Shown one piece after another: positions 1 to 7,317 of a stretch of DNA of 8,061 nt (positions within the stretch are counted from its first letter, which is position 1; the number at the start of each line of letters is the position of its first letter). The position numbers were made by a program, and so were the translations under genes. The notes under the pieces are model-generated. The model saw nothing but the letters and a program-made list of their open reading frames with translations, was not told the DNA's origin and made no database searches. The stretch lies in NCBI GenBank assembly GCA_013694845.1, contig JACDBQ010000909.1:1-8061 (forward strand), read 5' to 3'. The DNA comes from Acidobacteriota bacterium (lineage in GTDB: Bacteria; Acidobacteriota; Vicinamibacteria; Vicinamibacterales; 2-12-FULL-66-21).

Positions 1-117
1 GGCAAGCAGCGCGCTGTCCGCATCGCGCCGGTGACGAAGGATAAACGCTAGCCATGCGAGAGGCGTATCAAATCAGGTAACATCCTGAATTCTCTTCCCG
101 TTACGAGGTTTCCCTGA
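1..117 (+). other. Leader upstream of the first gene, perhaps with the tail of an upstream gene
   Basis: All three forward frames are open at the left edge and close early, at 32-34, 43-45 and 49-51. The frame ending with TAG at 49-51 would give a basic 16-residue tail (ending TKDKR), so it could be the 3' end of a gene lying outside the window, but nothing in it can be recognised. Downstream is an imperfect dyad, TCAGG (73-77) with CCTGA (84-88) around a 6-nt loop. It has no good T-run, so I do not call it a terminator. I see no convincing -35/-10 pair. An in-frame TGA at 115-117 directly precedes the ATG at 118 and rules out a more upstream start for the first gene. Confidence 0.3.
105..108 (+). 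promoter_or_regulatory. Ribosome binding site of the spermidine-synthase-like gene
   Basis: GAGG (within ACGAGGTTT) ends 9 nt before the ATG at 118. Together with the in-frame stop at 115-117 it supports 118 over the second in-frame ATG at 139. Confidence 0.5.
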
Positions 118-2541
118 ATGGCTCCGCGCCGGCACATGCCGGCGCTGCTGCTGCTCTTCGTGGGCAGCGGCTGCGCCGCGCTGATCTACGAGATCGTCTG
201 GCTCCAGCTTCTGCAACTCGTCATCGGATCCTCTGCCCTCTCCCTTGGGGTGCTGCTCGGCACCTTCATGGGCGGAATGTGCCTCGGCAGCCTGTTATTG
301 CCCAGGTTCATCGGTGCCGAACAGCATCCCCTGCGGGTCTACGGCTACCTGGAGCTCGGGATCGGCGCGCTTGGCCTGATGATCCTGTTCGGCATGCCGC
401 TGTTCAGCAGTGCCTACACGTCGGTCGGCACGACCGGCATCGCCGGCCTGGTCCTGCGCGGGATCGCGGCGGCGATCTGCCTGCTGCCCCCCACGCTGCT
501 GATGGGCGCGACCTTGCCGGCCATTTCACGCTGGGTGAAGTCCACGCCGGAAGGGATGTCGTGGCTCGGCTTCTTCTACGGCGGCAACATCGCGGGCGGT
601 GTGCTTGGGTGCCTCCTCGCCGGGTTCTACCTGCTCCGCGTGCACGACATGGCGATTGCGACCTACGTCGCGGTCGCGCTGAACCTGCTGGTCGGCGGGA
701 TCGCGATCACCCTCGCCGGACGGACAGAGTATGACGGGTCGCCGGAGGAGGCGGGGAAGATCGTCCGGGCGCCGGGCGCATGGGCCATCTACACTGCGAT
801 CGGGTTGTCGGGGCTGACAGCCCTCGGGTCCGAGGTCCTGTGGACCAGGACCCTGTCATTACTCTTCGGCGCCACCACCTACACGTTCTCCCTCATCCTC
901 GCCGTGTTCCTGTTCGGCCTCGGGATCGGCAGCAGCGTCGGTTCCAGTATCGCCGGACGGACGGCGCGCCCGCGCCTGGCACTCGGATGGTGCCAGATGC
1001 TCCTCTGCGCGGCGATGACGTGGACGTCGTATATGCTCACCGAGTCGCTGCCGTACTGGCCGATCAACCCCTCGATCAACGCGACGTCCGCCGGGATCTG
1101 GTACACGTTCCAGCTCGATTTCGTTCGTGCGATGTGGGCGATGCTGCCGGCTGCGATGCTGTGGGGCGCGAGCTTCCCGCTGGCCCTTGCTTCGGTCGCG
1201 CAAGGCCGCAAGGATCCGGCCCGGCTGGTCGGCGGGGTGTATGCCGCCAATACCCTTGGCGCCATCGCCGGCGCAGTCGGCGGCAGTTTGCTGTTGACGA
1301 TCTGGCTTGGATCGCAACGCTCACAACAGGCGATGATCATCGTATCGGCGATCTCGGCGCTGCTTGCCCTGGATGCCGCGCTGGTCGACGAGGATTCAAG
1401 GAAGCGCAGGGTGCAGTTTGCCGCCACGCTGCTGCTCGCGGCCGCCATGGCCGGTGCCGTCCTGCTCGCGCGCACGGTCAAGGGGGTTCCCGGAGACCTC
1501 GTGGCCTACGGTCGCTATACCGCGACGCGCACCGGCGAGGGCGACGTCATCTACGTGGGCGAGGGCTGGAACGCCTCGGTGGCCGTGACCCGCCTCTCGA
1601 ACGGAGTGCTCAACTATCACAACGCCGGCAAAGTGCAGGCCTCCAGTGAACCGCAGGACATGCGGCTGCAACGCATGCTCGGCCACCTGACGACTCTCAT
1701 TCCGAGGAATCCGCAGAACGCCCTGGTCATCGGCTGCGGCGCGGGCGTGACCGCCGGCGCCGTCTCCATCGACCCCGCCGTCACCAAGCTGACGATCGCC
1801 GAGATCGAACCCCTGGTCCCGAGCGTCGTCTCGAAGTATTTCTCCGGCCACAACTTCAGTGTCGTGACCAACCCGAAAACGCGCATCCACATCGACGACG
1901 CGCGCCACTACCTGATGACGACGGACGAAAAGTTCGACGCGATCACGTCTGACCCGCTGGACCCGTGGGTCAAGGGAGCCGCGATGCTCTATTCGCGCGA
2001 GTTCTTCGAGACCGTGAAGGAGCGGCTGAACCCGGGTGGTGTGGTGACGCTCTTCGTCCAGCTCTACGAGAGCAACACTGAAGCCGTCAAAAGTGAAGTG
2101 GCGACCTTTTTGGAGGCATTCCCCCACGGGATGATATTCGGCAACACGAACAACGGCGCCGGTTATGACATGGTCCTGCTCGGTCAGGTCGACCCGACGG
2201 TGATCAACCTCGACGAGATCCAGGCAAAGCTGGCGCGCCCTGAATACCAGCCGATCGCACAGTCGCTGGCTGAAGTCGGCATGTACAACGCCGTCGATCT
2301 GTTCGCAAATTTTGCGGGCAACAAGCAACAGCTCCAGCCGTGGCTCGCTGACGCAACGATCAACCGCGACCGCAACCTGAAGTTGCAGTATCTCGCCGGC
2401 CTCGGCGTCCACCTGTACCAGAGCGATGTGATCTACGCCGGCATGCTGCGCTACGCGGATTATCCCCAGGGCACCTTCACCGGGTCCGACGGGTTACTGA
2501 CGCAACTCCAGCAGGCGATGCGTCAGATGCATGGGAAGTAG
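118..2541 (+). CDS. Membrane-anchored fused spermidine-synthase-like protein (polytopic N-terminus plus SpeE-like domain)
   Basis: This 807-residue protein has two parts. Residues 1-455 are very hydrophobic, with about a dozen likely membrane segments split by a charged loop near 202-219. They open with the SGCAALIYEIVW pattern typical of the 'fused MFS/spermidine synthase' family. Residues about 465-700 form a Rossmann aminopropyltransferase-like domain: GKVQAS..QDMRLQRMLGHL entry segment, nucleotide loop VIGCGAGV (537-544), acidic strand end AEIEP (E562, E564), DDARHYL (D593, D594), then FDAITSDPLDP with D612 and D615 as the DxxDP motif, and LNPGGV. The C-terminal ~100 residues match no domain I can name. 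True SpeE has GGGDG in the nucleotide loop; here it is GCGAG (A542), so aminopropyl transfer from decarboxylated SAM is doubtful. No speA, speC or speD lies nearby. The substrate is unknown. The gene overlaps the peptidase gene by 11 bp, suggesting coupled translation. Confidence 0.87.
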   Translation: MAPRRHMPALLLLFVGSGCAALIYEIVWLQLLQLVIGSSALSLGVLLGTFMGGMCLGSLLLPRFIGAEQHPLRVYGYLELGIGALGLMILFGMPLFSSAYTSVGTTGIAGLVLRGIAAAICLLPPTLLMGATLPAISRWVKSTPEGMSWLGFFYGGNIAGGVLGCLLAGFYLLRVHDMAIATYVAVALNLLVGGIAITLAGRTEYDGSPEEAGKIVRAPGAWAIYTAIGLSGLTALGSEVLWTRTLSLLFGATTYTFSLILAVFLFGLGIGSSVGSSIAGRTARPRLALGWCQMLLCAAMTWTSYMLTESLPYWPINPSINATSAGIWYTFQLDFVRAMWAMLPAAMLWGASFPLALASVAQGRKDPARLVGGVYAANTLGAIAGAVGGSLLLTIWLGSQRSQQAMIIVSAISALLALDAALVDEDSRKRRVQFAATLLLAAAMAGAVLLARTVKGVPGDLVAYGRYTATRTGEGDVIYVGEGWNASVAVTRLSNGVLNYHNAGKVQASSEPQDMRLQRMLGHLTTLIPRNPQNALVIGCGAGVTAGAVSIDPAVTKLTIAEIEPLVPSVVSKYFSGHNFSVVTNPKTRIHIDDARHYLMTTDEKFDAITSDPLDPWVKGAAMLYSREFFETVKERLNPGGVVTLFVQLYESNTEAVKSEVATFLEAFPHGMIFGNTNNGAGYDMVLLGQVDPTVINLDEIQAKLARPEYQPIAQSLAEVGMYNAVDLFANFAGNKQQLQPWLADATINRDRNLKLQYLAGLGVHLYQSDVIYAGMLRYADYPQGTFTGSDGLLTQLQQAMRQMHGK

Positions 2542-4651
2542 CACTCAGCAGCGAGGGAGCGTTCTGACACAAAAGGTTCAGTATCCGCCTACCCGCGCGG
2601 TGGCCGTCGAGGACGATTACCACGGCACCAGGGTGCCGGACCCGTATCGCTGGCTCGAGGATCTCGAGTCAAAAGACACAGCCGACTGGGTAGCCGTGCA
2701 GAACGGCGTGACGGATCGATACCTCGCCCAGCAGCCGATTCGCGCCCATTTCAGGCGCAGCATTCAACGTCTCTGGAACTTTCCCAAGACGAACATCCCG
2801 CTGATCGAAGGCGGACGGCTGTTCTACCGGATGAATACCGGGTTGCAGCTGCAATCGCCGCTCTACATGCGTGAGAGGCTCACGGCTCCGCCGACGCTGG
2901 TCATGGATCCCAATCTGATCTGGCCGGACGCGACGACGTCACTGGCGACTTTCGCTCCTTCGCCTGACACGCGGCATCTCGCCTATGCGTTTGCGAGGGG
3001 CGGCGCCGATTGGCAGACGATCAAGATCCGCAGCCTCAGGACCGAGCAGGATCTGGCGGACGAGGTGAACTGGATGCGATTCTCCGGTCTCTCGTGGACG
3101 AAGGACAGCAAAGGATTCTTCTACTCGCGCTACCCCGAACCGCCGGCAGGCAAGGTGCGCGAGGCCGCGCTTTCGGGTCACGCGCTTTACTACCACGTCA
3201 TCGGCACACCGCAGACGCAGGATCGTCTCATCTTCACGAATACGGCCAACCCGGCCTGGTTCGTCACCGCGACGTTGACGGAAGACGGGCGGTACCTTCT
3301 CATCGCCACCTCGAAGGGCTCCGACAACAACAATCGTCTCTACTGCGTGGACCTGCGCGATCCGGAGAAGCCGCACCTCGGCGGCGCCGTTCGTCCGATA
3401 GTCGAGGCAGACGATGCGGAGTTTGCGCCGATCGGGAGCCAGGGGTCGACAGTGTTCCTGCGCACCGATCGGCTCGCGCCCAATCGGAAGATCATCGCGG
3501 TCGATCTCGATGACGTCGATCCGGCGTCGTGGCGAACGATCGTCCCGGAGTCACCGCACGCCATCGAGAACGCGACGTTGGCCGGGGGCCGGATGTTCAT
3601 CGAGTACCTGGTCGATGTGAACAGTCGTCTTGCGATGTTCGACCTCGGAGGGAGGTCGCGCGGCAACGTGGCGCTGCCGGCCGTGGGGTCGCTGTCCGGA
3701 TTCATGGGGCGCGAAGACTCCGACCTGCTGTTCTACGCGTTCACGTCGCACCTCTATCCGACCACGGTCTTCGCCTACGACATCTCATCGGGGACGAGCA
3801 CCGGGTTCGAGGCGGCAAAGCCGCCGGTCGACGTCGATCGGTACGAGACGATTCAGTCGTTCGCGATTTCGAAGGACGGCACACGGGTCCCATTCTTCCT
3901 GACGGCACGGAAGGGGCTTGCCAAGGACGGCAACAACCCGACCATGCTGTACGCGTACGGCGGCTTCTCGGTGAGCATCATGCCGGGATACCGTCCCGAC
4001 GTGCCGGCGTGGCTGGATCTCGGGGGCATCTGGATCACCGCGAACCTGCGCGGCGGGGCCGAGTATGGCGAGGCGTGGCACCAGGCGGGGATCCTCGAGA
4101 AGAAGCAGAACGTGTTCGACGACTGCATCGCGATCGCCGAGTTGCTCGTGAAGGAGCGCTACACGTCGCCGGCCCGCCTCGGGATCATGGGCGGCTCCAA
4201 TGGCGGCCTGCTCGTGGGCGCGGTCATGGAGCAGCGTCCCGATCTTTTCGCCGTCGCGCTGCCTGCGGTCGGCGTCATGGACATGCTGCGCTACGACCGC
4301 TTCACCGGGGGCCAGGCCTGGGTCACGGAGTACGGCACCGCGCAGGACCCGGCACAGTTTCCGACGCTGTGGACGTACTCGCCGCTGCATAACTTGAAGC
4401 CCGGCACCTGCTATCCCGCCACCCTGATCACAACCGCGGACCACGATGACCGCGTGGTGCCAAGCCACTCGTTTAAATTCGCCGCCGCGCTTCAGGCCGC
4501 ACAGGGCTGCGACAGACCTGTGCTGATCCGCGTCGAAACGGGCGGATCGCACAACTTCAGATCGACCGACAAGCGGATCGCGGAACTGGCCGACGAGTGG
4601 ACCTTCACGGCAGTCCAGATGGGGCTGGAGGCCACGGCGCGGCTCGAGTGA
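2531..4651 (+). CDS. Prolyl oligopeptidase, family S9A
   Basis: This serine peptidase cleaves after proline in short peptides. At 706 residues it is close to the ~710 usual for the family. The N-terminus carries the family signature DDYHGTRVPDPYRWLED (residues 28-44). A seven-bladed propeller region follows (about 75-430), then an alpha/beta-hydrolase domain. Visible active-site residues are the oxyanion Tyr476 in YAYGGF, nucleophile Ser556 in GGSNGG, proline-pocket Trp597 in QAWVTEYG, Asp639 and substrate-binding Arg641 in DHDDRVVP, and His674. The His sits in GGSHNF instead of the usual AGHGAG. No signal peptide is visible, so it is probably cytosolic. The ATG at 2531 lies inside the end of the preceding gene. 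A GGGAG at 2555-2559 downstream of it hints at a possible CTG start at 2564, but the DDYHG block is kept either way. A terminator follows 20 nt after the stop. Confidence 0.96.
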   Translation: MGSSTQQRGSVLTQKVQYPPTRAVAVEDDYHGTRVPDPYRWLEDLESKDTADWVAVQNGVTDRYLAQQPIRAHFRRSIQRLWNFPKTNIPLIEGGRLFYRMNTGLQLQSPLYMRERLTAPPTLVMDPNLIWPDATTSLATFAPSPDTRHLAYAFARGGADWQTIKIRSLRTEQDLADEVNWMRFSGLSWTKDSKGFFYSRYPEPPAGKVREAALSGHALYYHVIGTPQTQDRLIFTNTANPAWFVTATLTEDGRYLLIATSKGSDNNNRLYCVDLRDPEKPHLGGAVRPIVEADDAEFAPIGSQGSTVFLRTDRLAPNRKIIAVDLDDVDPASWRTIVPESPHAIENATLAGGRMFIEYLVDVNSRLAMFDLGGRSRGNVALPAVGSLSGFMGREDSDLLFYAFTSHLYPTTVFAYDISSGTSTGFEAAKPPVDVDRYETIQSFAISKDGTRVPFFLTARKGLAKDGNNPTMLYAYGGFSVSIMPGYRPDVPAWLDLGGIWITANLRGGAEYGEAWHQAGILEKKQNVFDDCIAIAELLVKERYTSPARLGIMGGSNGGLLVGAVMEQRPDLFAVALPAVGVMDMLRYDRFTGGQAWVTEYGTAQDPAQFPTLWTYSPLHNLKPGTCYPATLITTADHDDRVVPSHSFKFAAALQAAQGCDRPVLIRVETGGSHNFRSTDKRIAELADEWTFTAVQMGLEATARLE

Positions 4652-4671
4652 TCGAGGCCAGCGGTTGTCAT

Positions 4672-4700
4672 ACGCCCCTCCGAAAAACGGGGCGTTTCTT
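4672..4700 (+). terminator. Rho-independent terminator after the prolyl oligopeptidase gene
   Basis: ACGCCCC (4672-4678) pairs perfectly with GGGGCGT (4689-4695) around a 10-nt A-rich loop, and the stem runs into TTCTT (4696-4700). The 7-bp GC-rich stem lies 20 nt after the stop of the peptidase gene. The T-tract is short and interrupted, so termination may be partial. It would separate the first two genes from the lipoprotein group. It also argues against any lipoprotein start upstream of it. Confidence 0.72.
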
Positions 4701-4715
4701 GCACGAGCCACCGCG

Positions 4716-5237
4716 ATGCACCGGTCCCTCCTCCCGAGACTCGTCGTCGTCGCTCTGCTGGCTCTGAGCCTGACCGCCTGCGCTGCGTTGGAGCAGCTTC
4801 GCGCGTTCGTGCAGGCCCCGCGGTTCGAGCAGGCGCCTGGACAGCAGGCAGAGATACGAATCCTTGGCCCGAGCAGGTCACAGCCGCTCGGCGGCGCCGG
4901 CGTGCGGTTGTGGACGCGCGTCACCAACCCGAACGCGTTTTCGCTGACGCTCGGCACTCTACGCGGCACGCTGCGGATCGAAGACGCTCGCGCCGCGGCC
5001 GTCGACTTCCCACTCGGGCTGCCTCTTCGCGCAACCGAGCAGACGGTCATTCCCATCGATCTCTCGGTCAGCTTCTCGGACCTGCCCGGCCTGGCAGATG
5101 TCGTCCGGCGCGCCGCCAACCGGCAGCCGCTGGCCTACCACCTGGAGGGGACGATCGGCGTCAATGCAGGACAGCTCGGCCAACCAACCTTCGGCCCAAT
5201 GACAATCCTGCGCGGCGAATTCCGCGGCGTACAATAG
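4716..5237 (+). CDS. Small lipoprotein with an LEA type 2 (WHy-like) domain
   Basis: With ATG 4716 as start the protein has 173 residues: n-region MHRSLLPR, a hydrophobic core, and lipobox LTAC with Cys22 as the predicted lipidated residue, so it should be membrane-anchored. The mature part reads like the LEA_2 domain, a small immunoglobulin-like beta sandwich. It has the hallmark NPN (residues 71-73, in RVTNPNAFSLTLGTLRGTLRI), a LPLRA..QTVIPIDLSVSF strand pair, and YHLEGTIGV before a final strand. The domain is found in desiccation/stress proteins and in many bacterial envelope lipoproteins whose role is unknown. A TTG start at 4665 would add 17 residues, but it lies upstream of the terminator stem and displaces the signal sequence, so I reject it. 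No strong Shine-Dalgarno precedes 4716. A 38-nt gap leads to the metallopeptidase gene, which may be co-transcribed. Confidence 0.82.
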   Translation: MHRSLLPRLVVVALLALSLTACAALEQLRAFVQAPRFEQAPGQQAEIRILGPSRSQPLGGAGVRLWTRVTNPNAFSLTLGTLRGTLRIEDARAAAVDFPLGLPLRATEQTVIPIDLSVSFSDLPGLADVVRRAANRQPLAYHLEGTIGVNAGQLGQPTFGPMTILRGEFRGVQ

Positions 5238-5263
5238 TTCCCTGGGGTCCGCCCGGACCACTC

Positions 5264-5268
5264 GGGAG
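5264..5268 (+). promoter_or_regulatory. Ribosome binding site that fixes the GTG start of the M20 peptidase
   Basis: GGGAG lies 7 nt before GTG 5276, a near-ideal spacing, but 16 nt before the next in-frame ATG (5285). It therefore favours the GTG start. It sits in a 38-nt leader that also carries two short dyads (5246-5259 and 5259-5270), the second of which includes this site. Confidence 0.6.
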
Positions 5269-5275
5269 TGTTCAC

Positions 5276-6589
5276 GTGAGAAAAATGCTGATGCTGATGA
5301 TGAGTCTGGTGTTGACCGCTGCCGTGGCGACGCCGGTGAGGACACAGGTGAATCAGAGCGCTGACGAACGCGCGCTCGTCGCCTTCATCGACAAGAACAA
5401 CGATGCGGCGCTGGCGCTGCTCGAGCGGGTGGTCAACATCAACAGCGGCACGCAGAACTTCGCCGGGGTGCGGGAAGTTGGCATGGTCTTCCGGCGGGAG
5501 CTCGACGCGCTCGGTTTCACGACGCGCTGGGTCGATGGCGCCCCCTTCAAGCGTGCCGGGCATCTGGTCGCCGAGCATCCGGGACCGGGGCGCAAACTGC
5601 TCCTCATCGGTCACCTCGACACGGTCTTCGAGGCCGACAGCCCGTTTCAGAAGTTCGAACGGATCGATAAGCGCTACGCCAAGGGCCCGGGCATCATTGA
5701 CATGAAGGGCGGAAACGTCATCATCGTCCAGGCCTTGAAAGCGTTGCAGTCAACTGGTGCGCTGAAGACAATGAACATCGCGGTCGTGATGACCGGCGAC
5801 GAAGAAGATTCCGGCGAGCCGTTGCGCGTGGCGCGTGAAGCGCTGGTCACGGCCGCACAGGGCGCGGCCGCCGCGATCGGGTTCGAGGACGGTCCGGGCG
5901 ATCCGAAGACAGCCGTCGTCTCACGACGCGGCACGAGCAGCTGGACGCTGCGAGTGAAGGGGCAGCCGGCCCACTCGTCGCAGATCTTCCGCCAGGATAT
6001 CGGCGCCGGCGCAATCTTCGAGGCGGCTCGCGTCCTGAACGCTTTCCGCGAACAGCTCGCCGGTGAGCCACACCTGACCTTCAATCCGGGGACGATCGTC
6101 GGTGGCACGACGATCGTCCACGACGCGGTGCAGGCGCGTGCCACGGCATTCGGAAAGACCAATGTCATCGCCGAGCACGCGATCGTCAACGGCGACATGC
6201 GGACGCTCTCGGCCGAGCAGCTCGCCAGGGCGAAGGAGACCATGCAGGCGATCGTGAAGGGCTCGCTGCCGCACTCGCAGTCGACGATCACCTTCGAAGA
6301 TGGCTACCCGCCGCTCGCTCCAACCGATGGCAACCGGAAGCTGCTGGCGATCTACGACCAGGCGAGCCGTGACGTTGGCGCGGGAGCGGTGGCGGCCGTG
6401 GATCCTGACCGTGCGGGCGCGGCGGACGTATCGTTTGTCGCCAGTGAAGTGCCGATGATCCTGGATGGCGTCGGCCTGATGGGGCGCGACGATCACACCG
6501 TCAAGGAAACAGCGGATCTCGAGACGTTCCCGTCCCAGACGAAACGGGCGGCGGTCTTTCTGCTGCGCCTCGCCGGATCCCTGAAATAG
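5276..6589 (+). CDS. Exported M20 zinc metallopeptidase, carboxypeptidase G2/glutamate carboxypeptidase type
   Basis: From GTG 5276 the protein has 437 residues. The start V/M-R-K followed by a Met/Leu-rich core and AVA (16-18) looks like a Sec signal peptide, so it is probably periplasmic. It then shows the two-zinc M20 pattern in order: His113 and Asp115 in GHLDTVF, bridging Asp142 in GPGIIDMKGG, catalytic and metal-binding Glu176-Glu177 in TGDEED, Glu204 in GFEDG, and final His407 in GRDDHTVKE. The inserted dimerisation domain spans about 220-325 and carries GQPAHSSQ with His233. The family removes C-terminal residues, often glutamate, from peptides or folate-like conjugates; the exact substrate cannot be read here. 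The frame stays open upstream to 4910 inside the lipoprotein gene, but that stretch is Arg/Pro-rich shadow sequence. The next gene begins 62 nt downstream with no terminator seen. Confidence 0.93.
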   Translation: MRKMLMLMMSLVLTAAVATPVRTQVNQSADERALVAFIDKNNDAALALLERVVNINSGTQNFAGVREVGMVFRRELDALGFTTRWVDGAPFKRAGHLVAEHPGPGRKLLLIGHLDTVFEADSPFQKFERIDKRYAKGPGIIDMKGGNVIIVQALKALQSTGALKTMNIAVVMTGDEEDSGEPLRVAREALVTAAQGAAAAIGFEDGPGDPKTAVVSRRGTSSWTLRVKGQPAHSSQIFRQDIGAGAIFEAARVLNAFREQLAGEPHLTFNPGTIVGGTTIVHDAVQARATAFGKTNVIAEHAIVNGDMRTLSAEQLARAKETMQAIVKGSLPHSQSTITFEDGYPPLAPTDGNRKLLAIYDQASRDVGAGAVAAVDPDRAGAADVSFVASEVPMILDGVGLMGRDDHTVKETADLETFPSQTKRAAVFLLRLAGSLK

Positions 6590-6651
6590 AATCCGGTTCG
6601 TCACGCCGCGCCGCGGCTCCGTCCCAACCGCATGGAGGGCCCGGCAGGCGC

Positions 6652-7317
6652 GTGATAGGCTCTCGCTCCAATATGCATCTGGCCATCTTAGTCACGCTGT
6701 TGCTCGCCCAGGCGACCGCGCCGCAGACCCGTAATCCGTGGCCGGCGGATTACGCAACCAAGGAGGCGGCCGCCTTCGCCGCGGCCTTCGAAGAACCGTC
6801 GCGCGCCCTGTTCCGCTACCGTGCCGCGATGACGGGCCTCATGGGAGTGAAGCCCGGCATGAAGGTTGGCGAAGTGGGCGCTGGATCCGGGTACCTGTCG
6901 CGGTACATCGCCGAGAAAGTCGGCCCGGAAGGCCACGTCTTCGCCAACGAGCTCGAAGGCAGGATGGTGGCCTACATGAAGGAACGCGCCGCCAAAGAGG
7001 GATTGAAAAATTTCACCGCGGTCCAGGGCACCGCCTCGTCCACCGCATTCGAGCCCGCCTCACTGGATGCCGTCGCGGTGATTTACGCGTTCAGCTTTTT
7101 CGACCATCGCGAGGCGATGCTCAAGTCGATCCATGCGTCGCTCAAGCCAGGGGGCGTGTTGCTGATCGTTGATCTTCCCAGGGAACAGGCCGGCGCCAGG
7201 ATGGTTGGCATCGATGTCGAGGAGCTCGTGCCGCTCGCCGCCGCCGCGGGCCTCTCGCGAGAACGCGAGAATGGTATAGTGCCGGGCCACTACGCGCTGA
7301 TATTCAATAAAAATTAG
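6652..7317 (+). CDS. Class I SAM-dependent methyltransferase with an apparent N-terminal signal peptide
   Basis: From GTG 6652 the protein has 221 residues. The Rossmann core shows motif I EVGAGSGYLS (Glu74 to Ser83), an acidic beta-2 end NELE (Glu100, Glu102), DAVAVIYAFSFFDH as motif II, and SLKPGGVLLIVDL (163-175) as the late core motif. A helix ahead of motif I (FRYRAAMTGLMGVKPGMKV) is typical of 'predicted methyltransferase' proteins. The N-terminus carries an Arg, then a hydrophobic run ending AQATA (19-23), as in a Sec signal peptide. The GTG has GGAGGG at 6634-6639, 12 nt upstream. ATG 6673 is the alternative, but it has no better site and gives a signal n-region without positive charge. 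The acceptor substrate is unknown. The stop codon TAG is the first three bases of the heptamer array. Confidence 0.85.
   Translation: MIGSRSNMHLAILVTLLLAQATAPQTRNPWPADYATKEAAAFAAAFEEPSRALFRYRAAMTGLMGVKPGMKVGEVGAGSGYLSRYIAEKVGPEGHVFANELEGRMVAYMKERAAKEGLKNFTAVQGTASSTAFEPASLDAVAVIYAFSFFDHREAMLKSIHASLKPGGVLLIVDLPREQAGARMVGIDVEELVPLAAAAGLSRERENGIVPGHYALIFNKN

Noticed and set aside
780..1649. 289-codon plus-strand ORF within the spermidine-synthase-like gene
   Set aside because: A frame-shifted shadow of the membrane domain, rich in Arg/Asp/Val, with no motif or ribosome binding site; the main frame is continuous so no frameshift is implied.
1396..2412. 338-codon open frame on the minus strand within the spermidine-synthase-like gene
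   Set aside because: The composition is rich in Val/Arg/Asp/His in the way antisense reading of GC-rich codons produces; it has no recognisable domain and covers a conserved domain on the + strand.
3785..5119. 444-codon open frame on the minus strand across the peptidase and lipoprotein genes
   Set aside because: It runs antisense to two well-supported genes and across the terminator, is Arg/Ala/Pro-rich, and has no motif. Long empty antisense frames are expected in GC-rich DNA.
4910..5275. In-frame 122-residue N-terminal extension of the M20 peptidase
   Set aside because: It overlaps the lipoprotein in another frame, is Arg/Pro-rich low-complexity sequence, and would bury the signal peptide. 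The SD at 5264-5268 fits GTG 5276.
6605..6617. Palindrome GCCGCG-C-CGCGGC between the metallopeptidase and methyltransferase genes, as a terminator
   Set aside because: There is no room for a loop with the full stem and no T-run follows; likely chance in GC-rich sequence.
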